Assembly (NCBI RefSeq): GCF_041435055.1
Contig: NZ_CP108002.1
Span: 4,712,001-4,776,000, forward strand
Length of the DNA: 64,000 nt
Direction of reading: 5' to 3'
Source: Streptomyces sp. NBC_00341
Lineage (GTDB): Bacteria; Actinomycetota; Actinomycetes; Streptomycetales; Streptomycetaceae
The notes under the pieces are model-generated. The model made no database searches. It saw only the letters and a program-made list of their open reading frames with translations, and was not told the origin of the DNA. Below are positions 1 to 8,111 of this stretch, one piece after another (the first letter of the stretch is position 1; every line of letters starts with the position of its first letter). A program made the position numbers and the translations under genes.

Positions 1-1
1 A

Positions 2-805
2 AAGGGCGTCGTCGTCACCGATGACGTCGACGTGGCCCGCGCCCACGCGCTGGCCTGCGACCGCGTGGTCATCGAGGAGTTCCTCGACGGCCCCGAGGTG
101 AGCCTCTTCGCGATCACCGACGGCACCACCGTGCTGCCCCTCCAGCCCGCCCAGGACTTCAAGCGCGCTCTCGACAACGACGAGGGCCCGAACACCGGCG
201 GCATGGGCGCGTACTCCCCGCTGCCGTGGGCCGACTCCAAACTGGTCGACGAGGTCATGCAGTCGGTCCTCCAGCCGACCGTCGACGAGCTCCGCCGCCG
301 GGGTACGCCCTTCTCCGGACTGCTGTACGCGGGTCTCGCGATCACCTCGCGCGGCGTGCGGGTCATCGAGTTCAACGCCCGCTTCGGCGACCCGGAGACC
401 CAGGTGGTCCTGGCCCGGCTGAAGACCCCGCTGGCCGGTGTCCTGCTGGGTTCCGCCAACGGCACCCTGGACGAGCTGCCGCCGCTGAAGTGGCGCGACG
501 ACGCCGCGGTCACCGTGGTCATCGCCTCCCACAACTACCCGGACACCCCGCGAACGGGTGACCCGATCGAGGGCCTCGACGAGGTCGCGGCACAGGATGC
601 GCCGCACGCGTACGTCCTGCACGCCGGAACCCGGCGGGACGGCGACGCGGTCGTCAGCGCGGGCGGCCGGGTGCTCTCCGTGACCGCGACCGCCAAGGAC
701 CTCGCGGGCGCCCGTGAGCGCGCCTACGCGGCGGCGGCCCGGATCCGGCTCGACGGCTCCCAGCTCCGTACGGACATCGCGAAGAAGGCGGCGGAGGAGG
801 CCTGA
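2..805 (+). CDS. purD: Phosphoribosylamine-glycine ligase, C-terminal part (window edge)
   Basis: GARS joins glycine to 5-phosphoribosylamine using ATP, the second step of purine synthesis, in the cytoplasm. The reading frame is open from base 2, so the gene begins before the window; 267 residues are visible of the roughly 420-430 usual for the family, so the N-terminal domain is missing. Visible are the ATP-grasp stretch EEFLDGPEVSLFAITDG, the GGMGAYSPLP loop and the metal/ATP-binding FNARFGDPETQ, followed by the C-terminal domain. It is the first of several purine genes on this strand (purC, purSQL, purF, purM follow), though not in one operon. Family assignment is firm. Confidence 0.97.
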   Translation, partial: KGVVVTDDVDVARAHALACDRVVIEEFLDGPEVSLFAITDGTTVLPLQPAQDFKRALDNDEGPNTGGMGAYSPLPWADSKLVDEVMQSVLQPTVDELRRRGTPFSGLLYAGLAITSRGVRVIEFNARFGDPETQVVLARLKTPLAGVLLGSANGTLDELPPLKWRDDAAVTVVIASHNYPDTPRTGDPIEGLDEVAAQDAPHAYVLHAGTRRDGDAVVSAGGRVLSVTATAKDLAGARERAYAAAARIRLDGSQLRTDIAKKAAEEA

Positions 806-1131
806 GCCACCCTCCGCCGCAGCGGACACGGGCACGGGCACGGACACGGGCGGCGGGCCCGTACCAGGGCCCGCGCCCTGCCGCCCCGATCGCGGTCCCA
901 CCTCCGCCGACGCGCCGCTGCCCCATGGACAGCGGCGCGTCAGCAGCTTTACCCAAAGCCATTCCATCGAGTGACGGCTGAGCCATCCGGATGACGCCCG
1001 CCGAAGCCCCAACTAGGGTGCGGCGCAAGCTTTCCGGCACATGGCCCACCGGCATTGCGATGTCAGTGACGGGTGCCACAGTGGGGGAGTGAGCAACACC
1101 GTCGCGAGGGCAGAGGGGGTGACATCCAGCC
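806..1131. other. Intergenic region purD to membrane protein
   Basis: These 326 bases hold the 853-874 hairpin and a short run of GGGCAC/GGACAC hexamers at about 828-850. The rest is presumed to hold the promoter of the next gene. I see no further gene or clear promoter consensus. Confidence 0.4.
853..874 (+). terminator. Candidate terminator hairpin after purD
   Basis: GCGGGCCC, a 6-base loop and GGGCCCGC form a perfect 8-bp GC stem about 48 bases after the purD stop. There is no T-run, as is common for actinobacterial terminators. The function is inferred from position. Confidence 0.4.
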
Positions 1132-3060
1132 GTGTCCGATACCGGTACAGGTGAGGAGTTGGGTGCGCAGGCCGCACGTGCCCGTGCGCTTGCCCTGTTG
1201 CGCATCCGCAGCAGGGCGACGGCAGTGGCGCTGCTGCCCGCGGCCGTCGCCGTCGTGCTGTTCGCCGCAGGGGCGCAGGGATTCGTCGAAGGCGGTGGCT
1301 GGGACGCGGTGCGCTGGGCCGTGACGGCCTGTGCCGTCATCACCCTGCTGGTCGCGGCGGCCGTCGCCGTAGCGGTCGTACGGGCCAAGCCGGCGGTCAG
1401 CCCGACCGTCCCGCTCAGCGAGAAGGCGGCCCCGGATCTCTACCGGCTGGTCCGTGACCTCGCCGATCGCCTCGACGTGCCCGCGCCCTCGGCCATAGCG
1501 CTGACGCCCGACTGCGACAGCTGGCTGGAGGACCGCACCCATCCGGCCGCGGACCGTGCCGCCAAGGACGCCGCCCGCCGGGATCCGGGCGGACCGGGGG
1601 CGGCCCCGGGGCGCCGCAGGGTACAGGCCGCGCCCGTGCTGGTGATCGGCTCGCCGTTCCTCTGGTGGATGCGGGTCGCGGAGCTGCGCGCCGTGCTCGC
1701 CCCGGTCGTCGCGGGCACCGGCCCCTCCGCCCATCCCGACATAGCCGCCGCCCGCCGCTTCGTCCGGGGACTCGACGGGGCCGTCGCCGACGCGGCCGCC
1801 CCCGCCCGGGGAGCGGTACGCAAGGTTCTGCGGCTGCCGCACGCCCTCATCGGCCGGATCGCCCGGCTGCTGCTGCGCAGCTGTCACAGCCACGCCTCGG
1901 AGATGGAGCGCGGCGTCGCCGCAGCCGCGTCCACCCGCGCCCAGGCGGTGGACTACGGGCTGCGGATCGTCGCCCAGGAGCAGGTCGGGCTCGCCTACGC
2001 GGGCTGGGACCGGCTGCTCACCCGGGTCGCGCTGCCCGCCTGGCGGATGGGGCGCTGGCCCTCCCGGCTGGACGCCGGAGTCGTCTCCGCCCTCACCGAG
2101 CTGTCCCGGCGCGACCGGCTGGCCGACGGGTTCACCTCCCGGCTGGGCGAACGGCCCGCCTGCGATCTCCTGGAGGAGCCGGGAGCGGCCGACGAGGCGG
2201 CGTCCCTGCTGGCCGCCCGGCTCTTCCACGGCGGCCCCGCGCAGGCGGGGCCCGGCTGGTCCCCGGTGGACTGGCAGCAGTACCCGGAAGAGGTCGTCGA
2301 CCGGAAGTGGCGCACAGAGGCGGCCCGCCTGCACCGCGTCCTGGACGACATGGGCGTACCGCCCGCGGCCTCCGCCGGGGCGTCCGACGCCGCCGGTGCC
2401 GCGGTGCCCACCCTGGCCCGCGTCGTCGAGCACCTCGTCGCGGGCAACGGCAGCGGTGAGGAGCTCGCGGCGGGGATCAGCGCCGCGGTGGCCCGCGACG
2501 AGGCCCAGGCAGAGGCAGCGGCCCGGAACCCTCAACCGCTAGCCGGCGGAACCACCGGCTCCGCCGACGGCAGCAGCTTCAACGGCTCCGGCAGTGCCTC
2601 GAACGTCAACGGCTCCGGCAGCGCTGCGAACGTCAACGGCTCCAGCAACGTAAACGGCTCCGGCAGCTCCGCCGACGTAAACGGCTCCGCCAACGTCAAC
2701 GGCTCCGGCAGTTCCGGCAGCTCCAGCACCTCAGGTGATTCCGCGAGCACCGGCGGGGACGTGCTGGAATTCTGGGGGCCCGACCCCCTCCCCCTGTTCC
2801 CGCTCCAGCCGCCCCGTACGGGCACAGAGCTGCTCGCGGACCATGTCGCGGCGATGGTCTGCTGCGCAGCCGTCGACACGGCGGGCGCGGCCCCCGGGCT
2901 CGACTGGCTCGACGGGCCCACGCTGCTGGTCGACGGGGAACGCCGGTCCGATCTCGGCACTCCGGTGCTCAGCCTCGTCGAGGACGGCGACGCGGGCCCC
3001 CTGCGCTCCTGGCTCTCCTCGGTCGGCGTGCGCACCGACAAACCCGTCCGTCTCGCCTGA
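1132..3060 (+). CDS. Membrane protein with degenerate M48-like domain and NGSGS-rich region
   Basis: 642 residues from a GTG start. Two hydrophobic segments (about residues 30-50 and 63-85) are followed by a stretch reading like the lead-in of M48 membrane peptidases: DLYRLVRDLADRLDVPAPS, then VLVIGSPFLWWMRVAELRA near residues 170-186. Where M48 enzymes have HExxH this protein has LAPVVAGTG (about 189-197), so the zinc site is absent and peptidase activity is unlikely. Residues about 478-540 are a low-complexity run of NGSGS/NVNGS units, probably a flexible linker, before a conserved C-terminal part. It sits between purD and a dimethylformamidase-like gene, with no sign of an operon. The relation to M48 is my reading of motifs, not an alignment. 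Confidence 0.8.
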   Translation: MSDTGTGEELGAQAARARALALLRIRSRATAVALLPAAVAVVLFAAGAQGFVEGGGWDAVRWAVTACAVITLLVAAAVAVAVVRAKPAVSPTVPLSEKAAPDLYRLVRDLADRLDVPAPSAIALTPDCDSWLEDRTHPAADRAAKDAARRDPGGPGAAPGRRRVQAAPVLVIGSPFLWWMRVAELRAVLAPVVAGTGPSAHPDIAAARRFVRGLDGAVADAAAPARGAVRKVLRLPHALIGRIARLLLRSCHSHASEMERGVAAAASTRAQAVDYGLRIVAQEQVGLAYAGWDRLLTRVALPAWRMGRWPSRLDAGVVSALTELSRRDRLADGFTSRLGERPACDLLEEPGAADEAASLLAARLFHGGPAQAGPGWSPVDWQQYPEEVVDRKWRTEAARLHRVLDDMGVPPAASAGASDAAGAAVPTLARVVEHLVAGNGSGEELAAGISAAVARDEAQAEAAARNPQPLAGGTTGSADGSSFNGSGSASNVNGSGSAANVNGSSNVNGSGSSADVNGSANVNGSGSSGSSSTSGDSASTGGDVLEFWGPDPLPLFPLQPPRTGTELLADHVAAMVCCAAVDTAGAAPGLDWLDGPTLLVDGERRSDLGTPVLSLVEDGDAGPLRSWLSSVGVRTDKPVRLA

Positions 3061-3366
3061 AACAGGTTCGAACCAAGAGCGGCCGAAGAGCTCCGGGATG
3101 TTCCGTGATGCCATGGGATGTTCCGGGGTATTCCGGGGTGTTCCGCAGTGCACCGGCCCGATTTCAGAGACTCCGCGTGCACAACTCGGCTGATACTGAG
3201 GCATATCGACGGCCCGTCGCGCCCAATACCCGGAAGCTCAAGTTCCGTTAACGTTAATTCGCGACGAACGGTGACGGAGTGGATGCGTTATGTGATGTGC
3301 TGGGGACCGGCGCTGACAGTCAGCGCACCACATGTTGTTCCGGGGGCCGAGAGAGGGAAGCGCGTT
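3061..3366. other. Intergenic region with 10-bp phased repeats
   Basis: 306 bases. Positions 3091-3150 hold six imperfect 10-bp units of the type TTCCGGGGTG in exact register (see repeat entry). The remainder, including CCGTTAACGTTAATTCG at 3246-3262, is comparatively AT-rich and probably contains the promoter of the gene starting at 3367. No gene is seen. Confidence 0.5.
3091..3150. repeat. Six imperfect 10-bp tandem units
   Basis: Blocks of ten starting at 3091, 3101, 3111, 3121, 3131 and 3141 read CTCCGGGATG, TTCCGTGATG, CCATGGGATG, TTCCGGGGTA, TTCCGGGGTG and TTCCGCAGTG. The period matches one DNA helical turn, which would present the same face to a protein. Confidence 0.75.
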
Positions 3367-4830
3367 ATGGGGGCGGAGCAGATTCGTCGTTGGGAATCAG
3401 GTGCCCTCGCGCACGCGGTCACCGACCCCTTCGGGCAGGGGCCGCTGCCCTGGCTGCGCGGCAGCGAGAACTACTTCGACGACACCGGCCAGGTCGTGCC
3501 CTGGTACGCCGATCCGACGCTGCCCCGCGGCTCCACCGGCGGCGGCACCCGTACCGCCGACGACGTGCACCGGCAGATCAAGGGCTTCAGCTCCACCGGC
3601 GCGGCGGCCCCCGGCGAGGCGATCGACTTCCACATCACCGTGGACCCGCCCCAGCAGTTCTCCGTGGACATCTACCGCATCGGCCACTACGGGGGCGACG
3701 GCGCCGCCAAGATCACCACGAGTCCGCGGCTCTCCGGCATCGTCCAGCCCGCCCCCCTCACCGCCGACCGCACGGTGTCCTGCCACCACTGGTGGCAGTC
3801 CTGGCGGCTCCAGATCCCCGCCTACTGGTCGATCGGCGCCTACGTAGCCGTGCTCACGACGGTCGACGGATACCGCTCCCACATCCCGTTCACGGTCCGC
3901 GACGACCAACCGGCCGATCTGCTCCTGATCCTCCCGGACATCACCTGGCAGGCGTACAACCTCTACCCGGAGGACGGCCGTACCGGCGCCAGCCTCTACC
4001 ACGCCTGGGACGAGCAGGGCCGGCTGCTCGGCGAGGAGGACGCCGCGGTCACCGTCTCCTTCGACCGCCCCTACGCCGGCGCGGGCCTCCCGCTGCACGT
4101 CGGCCATGCCTACGACTTCATCCGCTGGGCCGAGCGCTACGGCTACGACATCGCCTACGCCGACACCCGCGACCTGCACGCGGGCCGGATCGACCCGACC
4201 CGTTACCGGGGCCTGGTCTTCCCGGGCCACGACGAGTACTGGTCGGTCCCCATGCGGCGCACCACAGAACGCGCCCGCGACAACGGCACCTCCCTGGTCT
4301 TCCTCTCCGCCAACACCATGTACTGGCAGGTCAGCCTCACGCCGTCGGCGTCCGGCGTCCCCGACCGGCTGCTCACCTGCCGCAAGCGGCACGGGCCGGG
4401 AAAGCCCGCGCTCTGGCGTGAGGTCGACCGCGCCGAGCAGCAGCTCCTCGGCATCCAGTACGCGGGCCGGGTCCCCGACCCCCACCCCCTGGTCGTGCGG
4501 AACGCGGAGCACTGGCTCTGGGACGCGACCGGTGCGGGCGAGGGCGACGAGATCGACGGGCTGGTCGCGGGCGAGGCCGACCGTTACTTCCCGCGCACCA
4601 CACTCCCCGAGCACGACAACCGCATCCTGCTCGCCCACTCCCCGTACCAGGACAGCGAGGGCGTGACGCGGCACCAGGAGACGTCCCTCTACCGCGCCCC
4701 GTCCGGCGCGCTCGTCTTCGCCTCCGGCACCTTCGCCTGGTCCCCGGCGCTGGACCGCCCCGGCCATGTGGACCCCCGCATCCAGAAGGCCACCGCCAAC
4801 CTCCTCGACCGCATCTGCAAGCGCGACTGA
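3367..4830 (+). CDS. N,N-dimethylformamidase beta-subunit-like protein
   Basis: 487 residues from ATG at 3367, preceded by GAGAGGGAAG as ribosome site. Upstream codons in the same frame are not used because they lack such a site. The sequence matches the family annotated after the large subunit of N,N-dimethylformamidase: early WLRGSENYFDD, FSVDIYRIGHYGGDGA, ITWQAYNLYPEDG, a Rossmann-like stretch with YDIAYADTRDLHAG and VFPGHDEYWS, and late FASGTFAWSPALDRPG. Members act on small amides or are uncharacterised; the substrate here is unknown. It stands alone between the degenerate M48-like gene and purC. No signal peptide is evident. Confidence 0.8.
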   Translation: MGAEQIRRWESGALAHAVTDPFGQGPLPWLRGSENYFDDTGQVVPWYADPTLPRGSTGGGTRTADDVHRQIKGFSSTGAAAPGEAIDFHITVDPPQQFSVDIYRIGHYGGDGAAKITTSPRLSGIVQPAPLTADRTVSCHHWWQSWRLQIPAYWSIGAYVAVLTTVDGYRSHIPFTVRDDQPADLLLILPDITWQAYNLYPEDGRTGASLYHAWDEQGRLLGEEDAAVTVSFDRPYAGAGLPLHVGHAYDFIRWAERYGYDIAYADTRDLHAGRIDPTRYRGLVFPGHDEYWSVPMRRTTERARDNGTSLVFLSANTMYWQVSLTPSASGVPDRLLTCRKRHGPGKPALWREVDRAEQQLLGIQYAGRVPDPHPLVVRNAEHWLWDATGAGEGDEIDGLVAGEADRYFPRTTLPEHDNRILLAHSPYQDSEGVTRHQETSLYRAPSGALVFASGTFAWSPALDRPGHVDPRIQKATANLLDRICKRD

Positions 4831-4912
4831 GGATCCGCGACTGAGACCCGCTGAGTAACTGAGGGATCCGCGAAGCGACTGAGGGATCCGCGAAGCGGCT
4901 AAGGATCTCCGC
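4827..4912. repeat. 20-bp tandem repeat over and after a stop codon
   Basis: Two exact 19-base copies of CTGAGGGATCCGCGAAGCG (4859-4877 and 4879-4897; period 20) are flanked by degenerate copies at 4827-4840 (CTGAGGATCCGCGA) and 4899-4912 (CTAAGGATCTCCGC). The first degenerate copy includes the stop codon of the upstream gene. Confidence 0.75.
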
Positions 4913-5018
4913 ACGCCCTCCCGGGGCACCGGCGCGCCCCTCGCACCCCTCCGCAGCAGTCCGAACCCGGATACGGGACAATCGGAACGACTCCTGGATC
5001 AACCTACGCGGAGGCAGC

Positions 5019-5933
5019 GTGTCCGGATTTGTAGAAAAGCCCGAGCCCGTGCAGGTTCCGGGGCTCACCCACCTGCACACGGGCAAGGTGCGCGACCTGT
5101 ACCGGAACGAGGCCGGTGACCTCGTCATGGTCGCCAGCGACCGGATCTCCGCGTACGACTGGGTGCTGCCCACCGAGATCCCGGACAAGGGCCGCGTGCT
5201 GACGCGGCTCTCGCTGTGGTGGTTCGACCAGCTCGCCGATCTCGTACCGAACCACGTGCTGTCCACGGAGCTGCCGCCCGGCGCGCCCGACGACTGGGCC
5301 GGCCGCACCACGATCTGCAGGTCGCTGCGGATGGTGCCGGTCGAGTGCGTCGCCCGCGGCTATCTGACCGGCTCCGGCCTGGTCGAGTACAACGCCTCGC
5401 GCACCGTCTGCGGCATCGGCCTCCCCGAGGGCCTCACCGACGGCTCCGAGCTGCCCGGGGCGATCTTCACCCCGGCCACCAAGGCGGCCGTCGGTGACCA
5501 CGACGAGAACGTCAGCTACGAGGAAGTGGCCCAACAGGTCGGCGCCGAGACCGCCGCGGCACTGCGCCGCACGACGCTGGACGTGTACGGCCGGGCCCGC
5601 GACATCGCGCGCGAGCGCGGCATCATCCTCGCGGACACCAAGTTCGAGTTCGGCTTCGCGCCCACCGCCGACGGCGGCGAGGAGCTGATCATCGCGGACG
5701 AGGTGCTGACCCCGGACTCCTCGCGCTTCTGGCCGGCCGCCACCTGGGAGCCGGGCCACGCGCAGCCGTCGTACGACAAGCAGTTCGTGCGCGACTGGCT
5801 GACGTCCCCGGCATCCGGCTGGGACCGCAAGAGCGAGCAGCCGCCGCCGGCGCTCCCGCAGGAGATCGTGGACGCGACCCGGGCCAAGTACCTGGAGGCG
5901 TACGAACTCCTCACCGGCACTCCCTGGACGTAA
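5019..5933 (+). CDS. purC: SAICAR synthetase
   Basis: 304 residues from GTG at 5019, with GGAGGCA just upstream. PurC condenses CAIR with aspartate using ATP to give SAICAR. Diagnostic motifs are present: HTGKVRDLYR near residue 22, ASDRISAYDWVLPTEIPDKG, the ECVARGYLTGSG segment and the DTKFEFGF / IIADEVLTPDSSRFWP region. Length is typical of the long actinobacterial form. It is followed by a strong hairpin shared with the convergent tRNA-Gly gene. Assignment is firm. Confidence 0.98.
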   Translation: MSGFVEKPEPVQVPGLTHLHTGKVRDLYRNEAGDLVMVASDRISAYDWVLPTEIPDKGRVLTRLSLWWFDQLADLVPNHVLSTELPPGAPDDWAGRTTICRSLRMVPVECVARGYLTGSGLVEYNASRTVCGIGLPEGLTDGSELPGAIFTPATKAAVGDHDENVSYEEVAQQVGAETAAALRRTTLDVYGRARDIARERGIILADTKFEFGFAPTADGGEELIIADEVLTPDSSRFWPAATWEPGHAQPSYDKQFVRDWLTSPASGWDRKSEQPPPALPQEIVDATRAKYLEAYELLTGTPWT

Positions 5934-5960
5934 CCGCCCCGAGGCACCCCGAGGTACATG

Positions 5961-5994
5961 AAGAAGCCCCCGGTCGAAAGGCCGGGGGCTTCTT
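5961..5994. terminator. Bidirectional terminator between purC and tRNA-Gly
   Basis: Perfect 13-bp stem AAGAAGCCCCCGG / CCGGGGGCTTCTT with an 8-base loop. It lies after purC (+) and after the tRNA-Gly (-), so it can serve both. An identical copy lies after the second tRNA-Gly (10,102-10,135). Confidence 0.9.
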
Positions 5995-6003
5995 GCTTCT
6001 CTG

Positions 6004-6076
6004 AGCGGACGACCAGGTTCGAACTGGCGACCTCAACCTTGGCAAGGTTGCGCTCTACCAACTGAGCTACGTCCGC
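6004..6076 (-). tRNA. tRNA-Gly (anticodon GCC), copy 1
   Basis: 73 bases on the - strand. The acceptor stem GCGGACG/CGTCCGC, D arm AGCTCAGTTGGTAGAGC, anticodon arm CAACC-TTGCCAA-GGTTG and T arm with GTTCGAA are all present. No CCA is encoded. Sequence identical to the copy at 10,145-10,217. Confidence 0.97.
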
Positions 6077-6098
6077 AAGCGCCGAAGCGCGAGGACCA

Positions 6099-6710
6099 CT
6101 ATACCCAACCCCGCTCCCGCGCGAGACGCACCGCGGCATGACGGTTCTCGGCCCCGAGCTTCGAGGCCGCGGAGGACAGGTAGTTCCGCACCGTTCCCTG
6201 CGACAGCGAGGCCCGCTCCGCGATCTCCGCGACCGGCGCCCCGTCCGCCGCCAGTTCCAGCACCTCGGCCTCGCGCACGGTCAGCGGAGAGTCCCCGGCC
6301 GCGATCGCGTCGGCGGCCAACTCCGGGTCCACGTAACGGTTGCCGGCGTGCACCGCGCGGATGATCCCGGCCAGCTGGCGGGCGCTGACGGTCTTCGGTA
6401 CGAACGCCCGCACGCCCGCCGCGAGGGCCCGCTTCAGATGTCCGGGGCGGCCGTGACTGGTCACGATCATGGTGCGGCAGCCCGGGAGTTCGGACCGCAG
6501 GGATGTGGCGACGCTCACACCGTCCGCGCCCGGCATCTCCAGGTCCAGGACCGCCACATCGGGGCGGTGCGCACGGGCCATGGCGAGCGCCTCGGGCCCG
6601 GTCGCCGCCTCCGCGACCACCACCAGGTCGTCCTCCAGCGCGAGCAGAGCGGCGAGCGCGCCCCGGATCAGGTGCTCGTCGTCGGCGAGCAGCACCCGCA
6701 CCGTGGTCAT
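6099..6710 (-). CDS. NarL/LuxR-family response regulator
   Basis: 203 residues. The receiver domain (about 1-120) has the acidic pair D10/D11, phosphoacceptor D56 in VAVLDLEMPG, a TSHG switch segment and the lysine of AFVPKTVS. A LuxR-type HTH follows (about 142-203: LTVREAEVLELAADG, SLSQGTVRNYLSSA). Phosphorylation by the neighbouring kinase should switch DNA binding. Its ATG overlaps the kinase stop (ATGA), so the two are translationally coupled. By analogy with DesKR-like systems it probably controls the adjacent ABC exporter; that is inference. Confidence 0.93.
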   Translation of the reverse strand: MTTVRVLLADDEHLIRGALAALLALEDDLVVVAEAATGPEALAMARAHRPDVAVLDLEMPGADGVSVATSLRSELPGCRTMIVTSHGRPGHLKRALAAGVRAFVPKTVSARQLAGIIRAVHAGNRYVDPELAADAIAAGDSPLTVREAEVLELAADGAPVAEIAERASLSQGTVRNYLSSAASKLGAENRHAAVRLARERGWV

Positions 6711-8098
6711 CGTCTCTCCTCCAGAAGGGCGGCACGGGTCTCGGTGTGCGAGGTGTGCGAGGTGTGTGCGGTACGCGGAGTGCGCGCGGTACGCGGGATT
6801 CTCGCCGTCAGCCGGAATAGCCCGTCGCCCGCCGTTCCCGCGTCCAGCGAACCGTCGAGCGAGCCGAGCCGTTCGCGCAGTCCGGGCAGCCCGCTCCCAC
6901 TCCCATCCGTCCCGCTCCCATCCGTCCCGCTCCCGTCCGAGCCACTCCCGTCCGAGCCACTCCCGCCGGAGCCGTGCTCCCCGGGACCGCTGCCCGCGGA
7001 TGCGGGAGTCATCGGCGCGCCGTCGTTCTCCACGTCGAGCACCACCTCGTCGGCAGCGGTGGTGAGCCGGATCGTGCAGCGTCGGGGGTCGCCGTGCCGC
7101 AGCACGTTGGTGGCCGCCTCGCGCACCACCCAGCCGAGGGCGGCCTGGACGGGCGCGGCCAGCTCCGCGCCGCTGTCACCCACCACCGCACATTCGATAC
7201 CGGCCGCCTGCAGCACGCCCTTGGCCCCGGCCAGTTCCGTACTCAGATCGGCCTCGCGGTAGCCCCGTACGACATCGCGCACCTCCTGCTGGGAGGAGCG
7301 GGCGATCCGTTGCACCTCGACCATCTGGTCCACCGCCTCGGGCCTGCCGCGCCGGGCCAGCTCCATCGCCAGTTCGCTCTTGAGCGCGATCACGGCGAGA
7401 TTGCGGCCCAGCACGTCGTGCAGGTCCCGCCCGAACCGCAGCCGCTCCTCCGCGACCGCCAGCCGGGCCTGTACGTCCCGGGCCTCCTCCGCCTGCCACA
7501 TCACGCTCAGACTCCAGGCGCTCGGCCGGAAGGAGATCAGCACCAGCAAGCAGCCGAAGAGCGTGGCGGGCACCACCCCGGCCAGCACCCCGCCCCGTAC
7601 CCCCGCCGCGGCGAGGACGCCGGTGGTCAGGGCGGTGAGGGCGAGCGACTGGAGCAGGAACGTACGGACCGGGACCAGCAGGACCTGCGTCATCACCAGG
7701 GCCAGCGGTACGTTCATGGCCATCATCAGCAGCCCCGGCGGGCCGACGCCGTCAACGGCGGCCAGCGCCGCGAGCAGTCCCAGCGCCACCAGCAGCAGGG
7801 CCAGCGGTGCCATCATCCGCCGCCGGGGAAACGCGGCGGTGCCGTGGTAAGCGGCGTACGACGGCCGTACGTTGCGGTTGCTCACCACGCACTGGGCCAC
7901 GCAGACCACGAGCAGGGTCAGGGCCAGCGTCATCGGGAGCGTCGCGCGGCGGATGTCCGACGCGAACGGGGCCAGCTGCCACGACAGGGTGAAGACCCAG
8001 GGGATCATCGCCATGGTGAGCCGCGTGTACAGGTCGATCCGTTCCAGCTTGCTGCGTTCCTGCCAGCCGCGGCGCCAGCCACGTACGTGCGTCAACAC
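6707..8098 (-). CDS. Membrane sensor histidine kinase (HisKA_3 type)
   Basis: 463 residues from GTG at 8098, 13 bases after the ABC permease stop; a longer in-frame start would overlap that gene. About five or six membrane segments occupy residues 25-185, followed by the dimerisation helix with GRDLHDVLGRNLAVIAL (phosphoacceptor His) and a HATPase domain (REAATNVLRHG N-box; LPGLRERLGSLDG near the C-terminus). Inside the ATPase domain is an inserted low-complexity GSGSDGSGTDG stretch (6898-6975). Partner of the following response regulator, and in one operon with the ABC genes. Confidence 0.92.
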   Translation of the reverse strand: MLTHVRGWRRGWQERSKLERIDLYTRLTMAMIPWVFTLSWQLAPFASDIRRATLPMTLALTLLVVCVAQCVVSNRNVRPSYAAYHGTAAFPRRRMMAPLALLLVALGLLAALAAVDGVGPPGLLMMAMNVPLALVMTQVLLVPVRTFLLQSLALTALTTGVLAAAGVRGGVLAGVVPATLFGCLLVLISFRPSAWSLSVMWQAEEARDVQARLAVAEERLRFGRDLHDVLGRNLAVIALKSELAMELARRGRPEAVDQMVEVQRIARSSQQEVRDVVRGYREADLSTELAGAKGVLQAAGIECAVVGDSGAELAAPVQAALGWVVREAATNVLRHGDPRRCTIRLTTAADEVVLDVENDGAPMTPASAGSGPGEHGSGGSGSDGSGSDGSGTDGSGTDGSGSGLPGLRERLGSLDGSLDAGTAGDGLFRLTARIPRTARTPRTAHTSHTSHTETRAALLEERR

Positions 8099-8111
8099 GT
8101 CACCACACCCT

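Larger units (their letters stand above)
5953..6077. repeat. 125-bp direct repeat, copy 1 (terminator plus tRNA-Gly)
   Basis: Bases 5953-6077 are identical to 10,094-10,218. Each copy contains the hairpin terminator and a complete tRNA-Gly(GCC) gene on the - strand. The copies are 4,141 bp apart and enclose the two-component/ABC transporter module. Confidence 0.95.

Noticed and set aside
2566..2745. NGSGS-coding repeats considered as a CRISPR-like or regulatory repeat array
   Set aside because: Units are short, in frame, irregular and code for a flexible linker; no spacers. No CRISPR array was found anywhere in the window.
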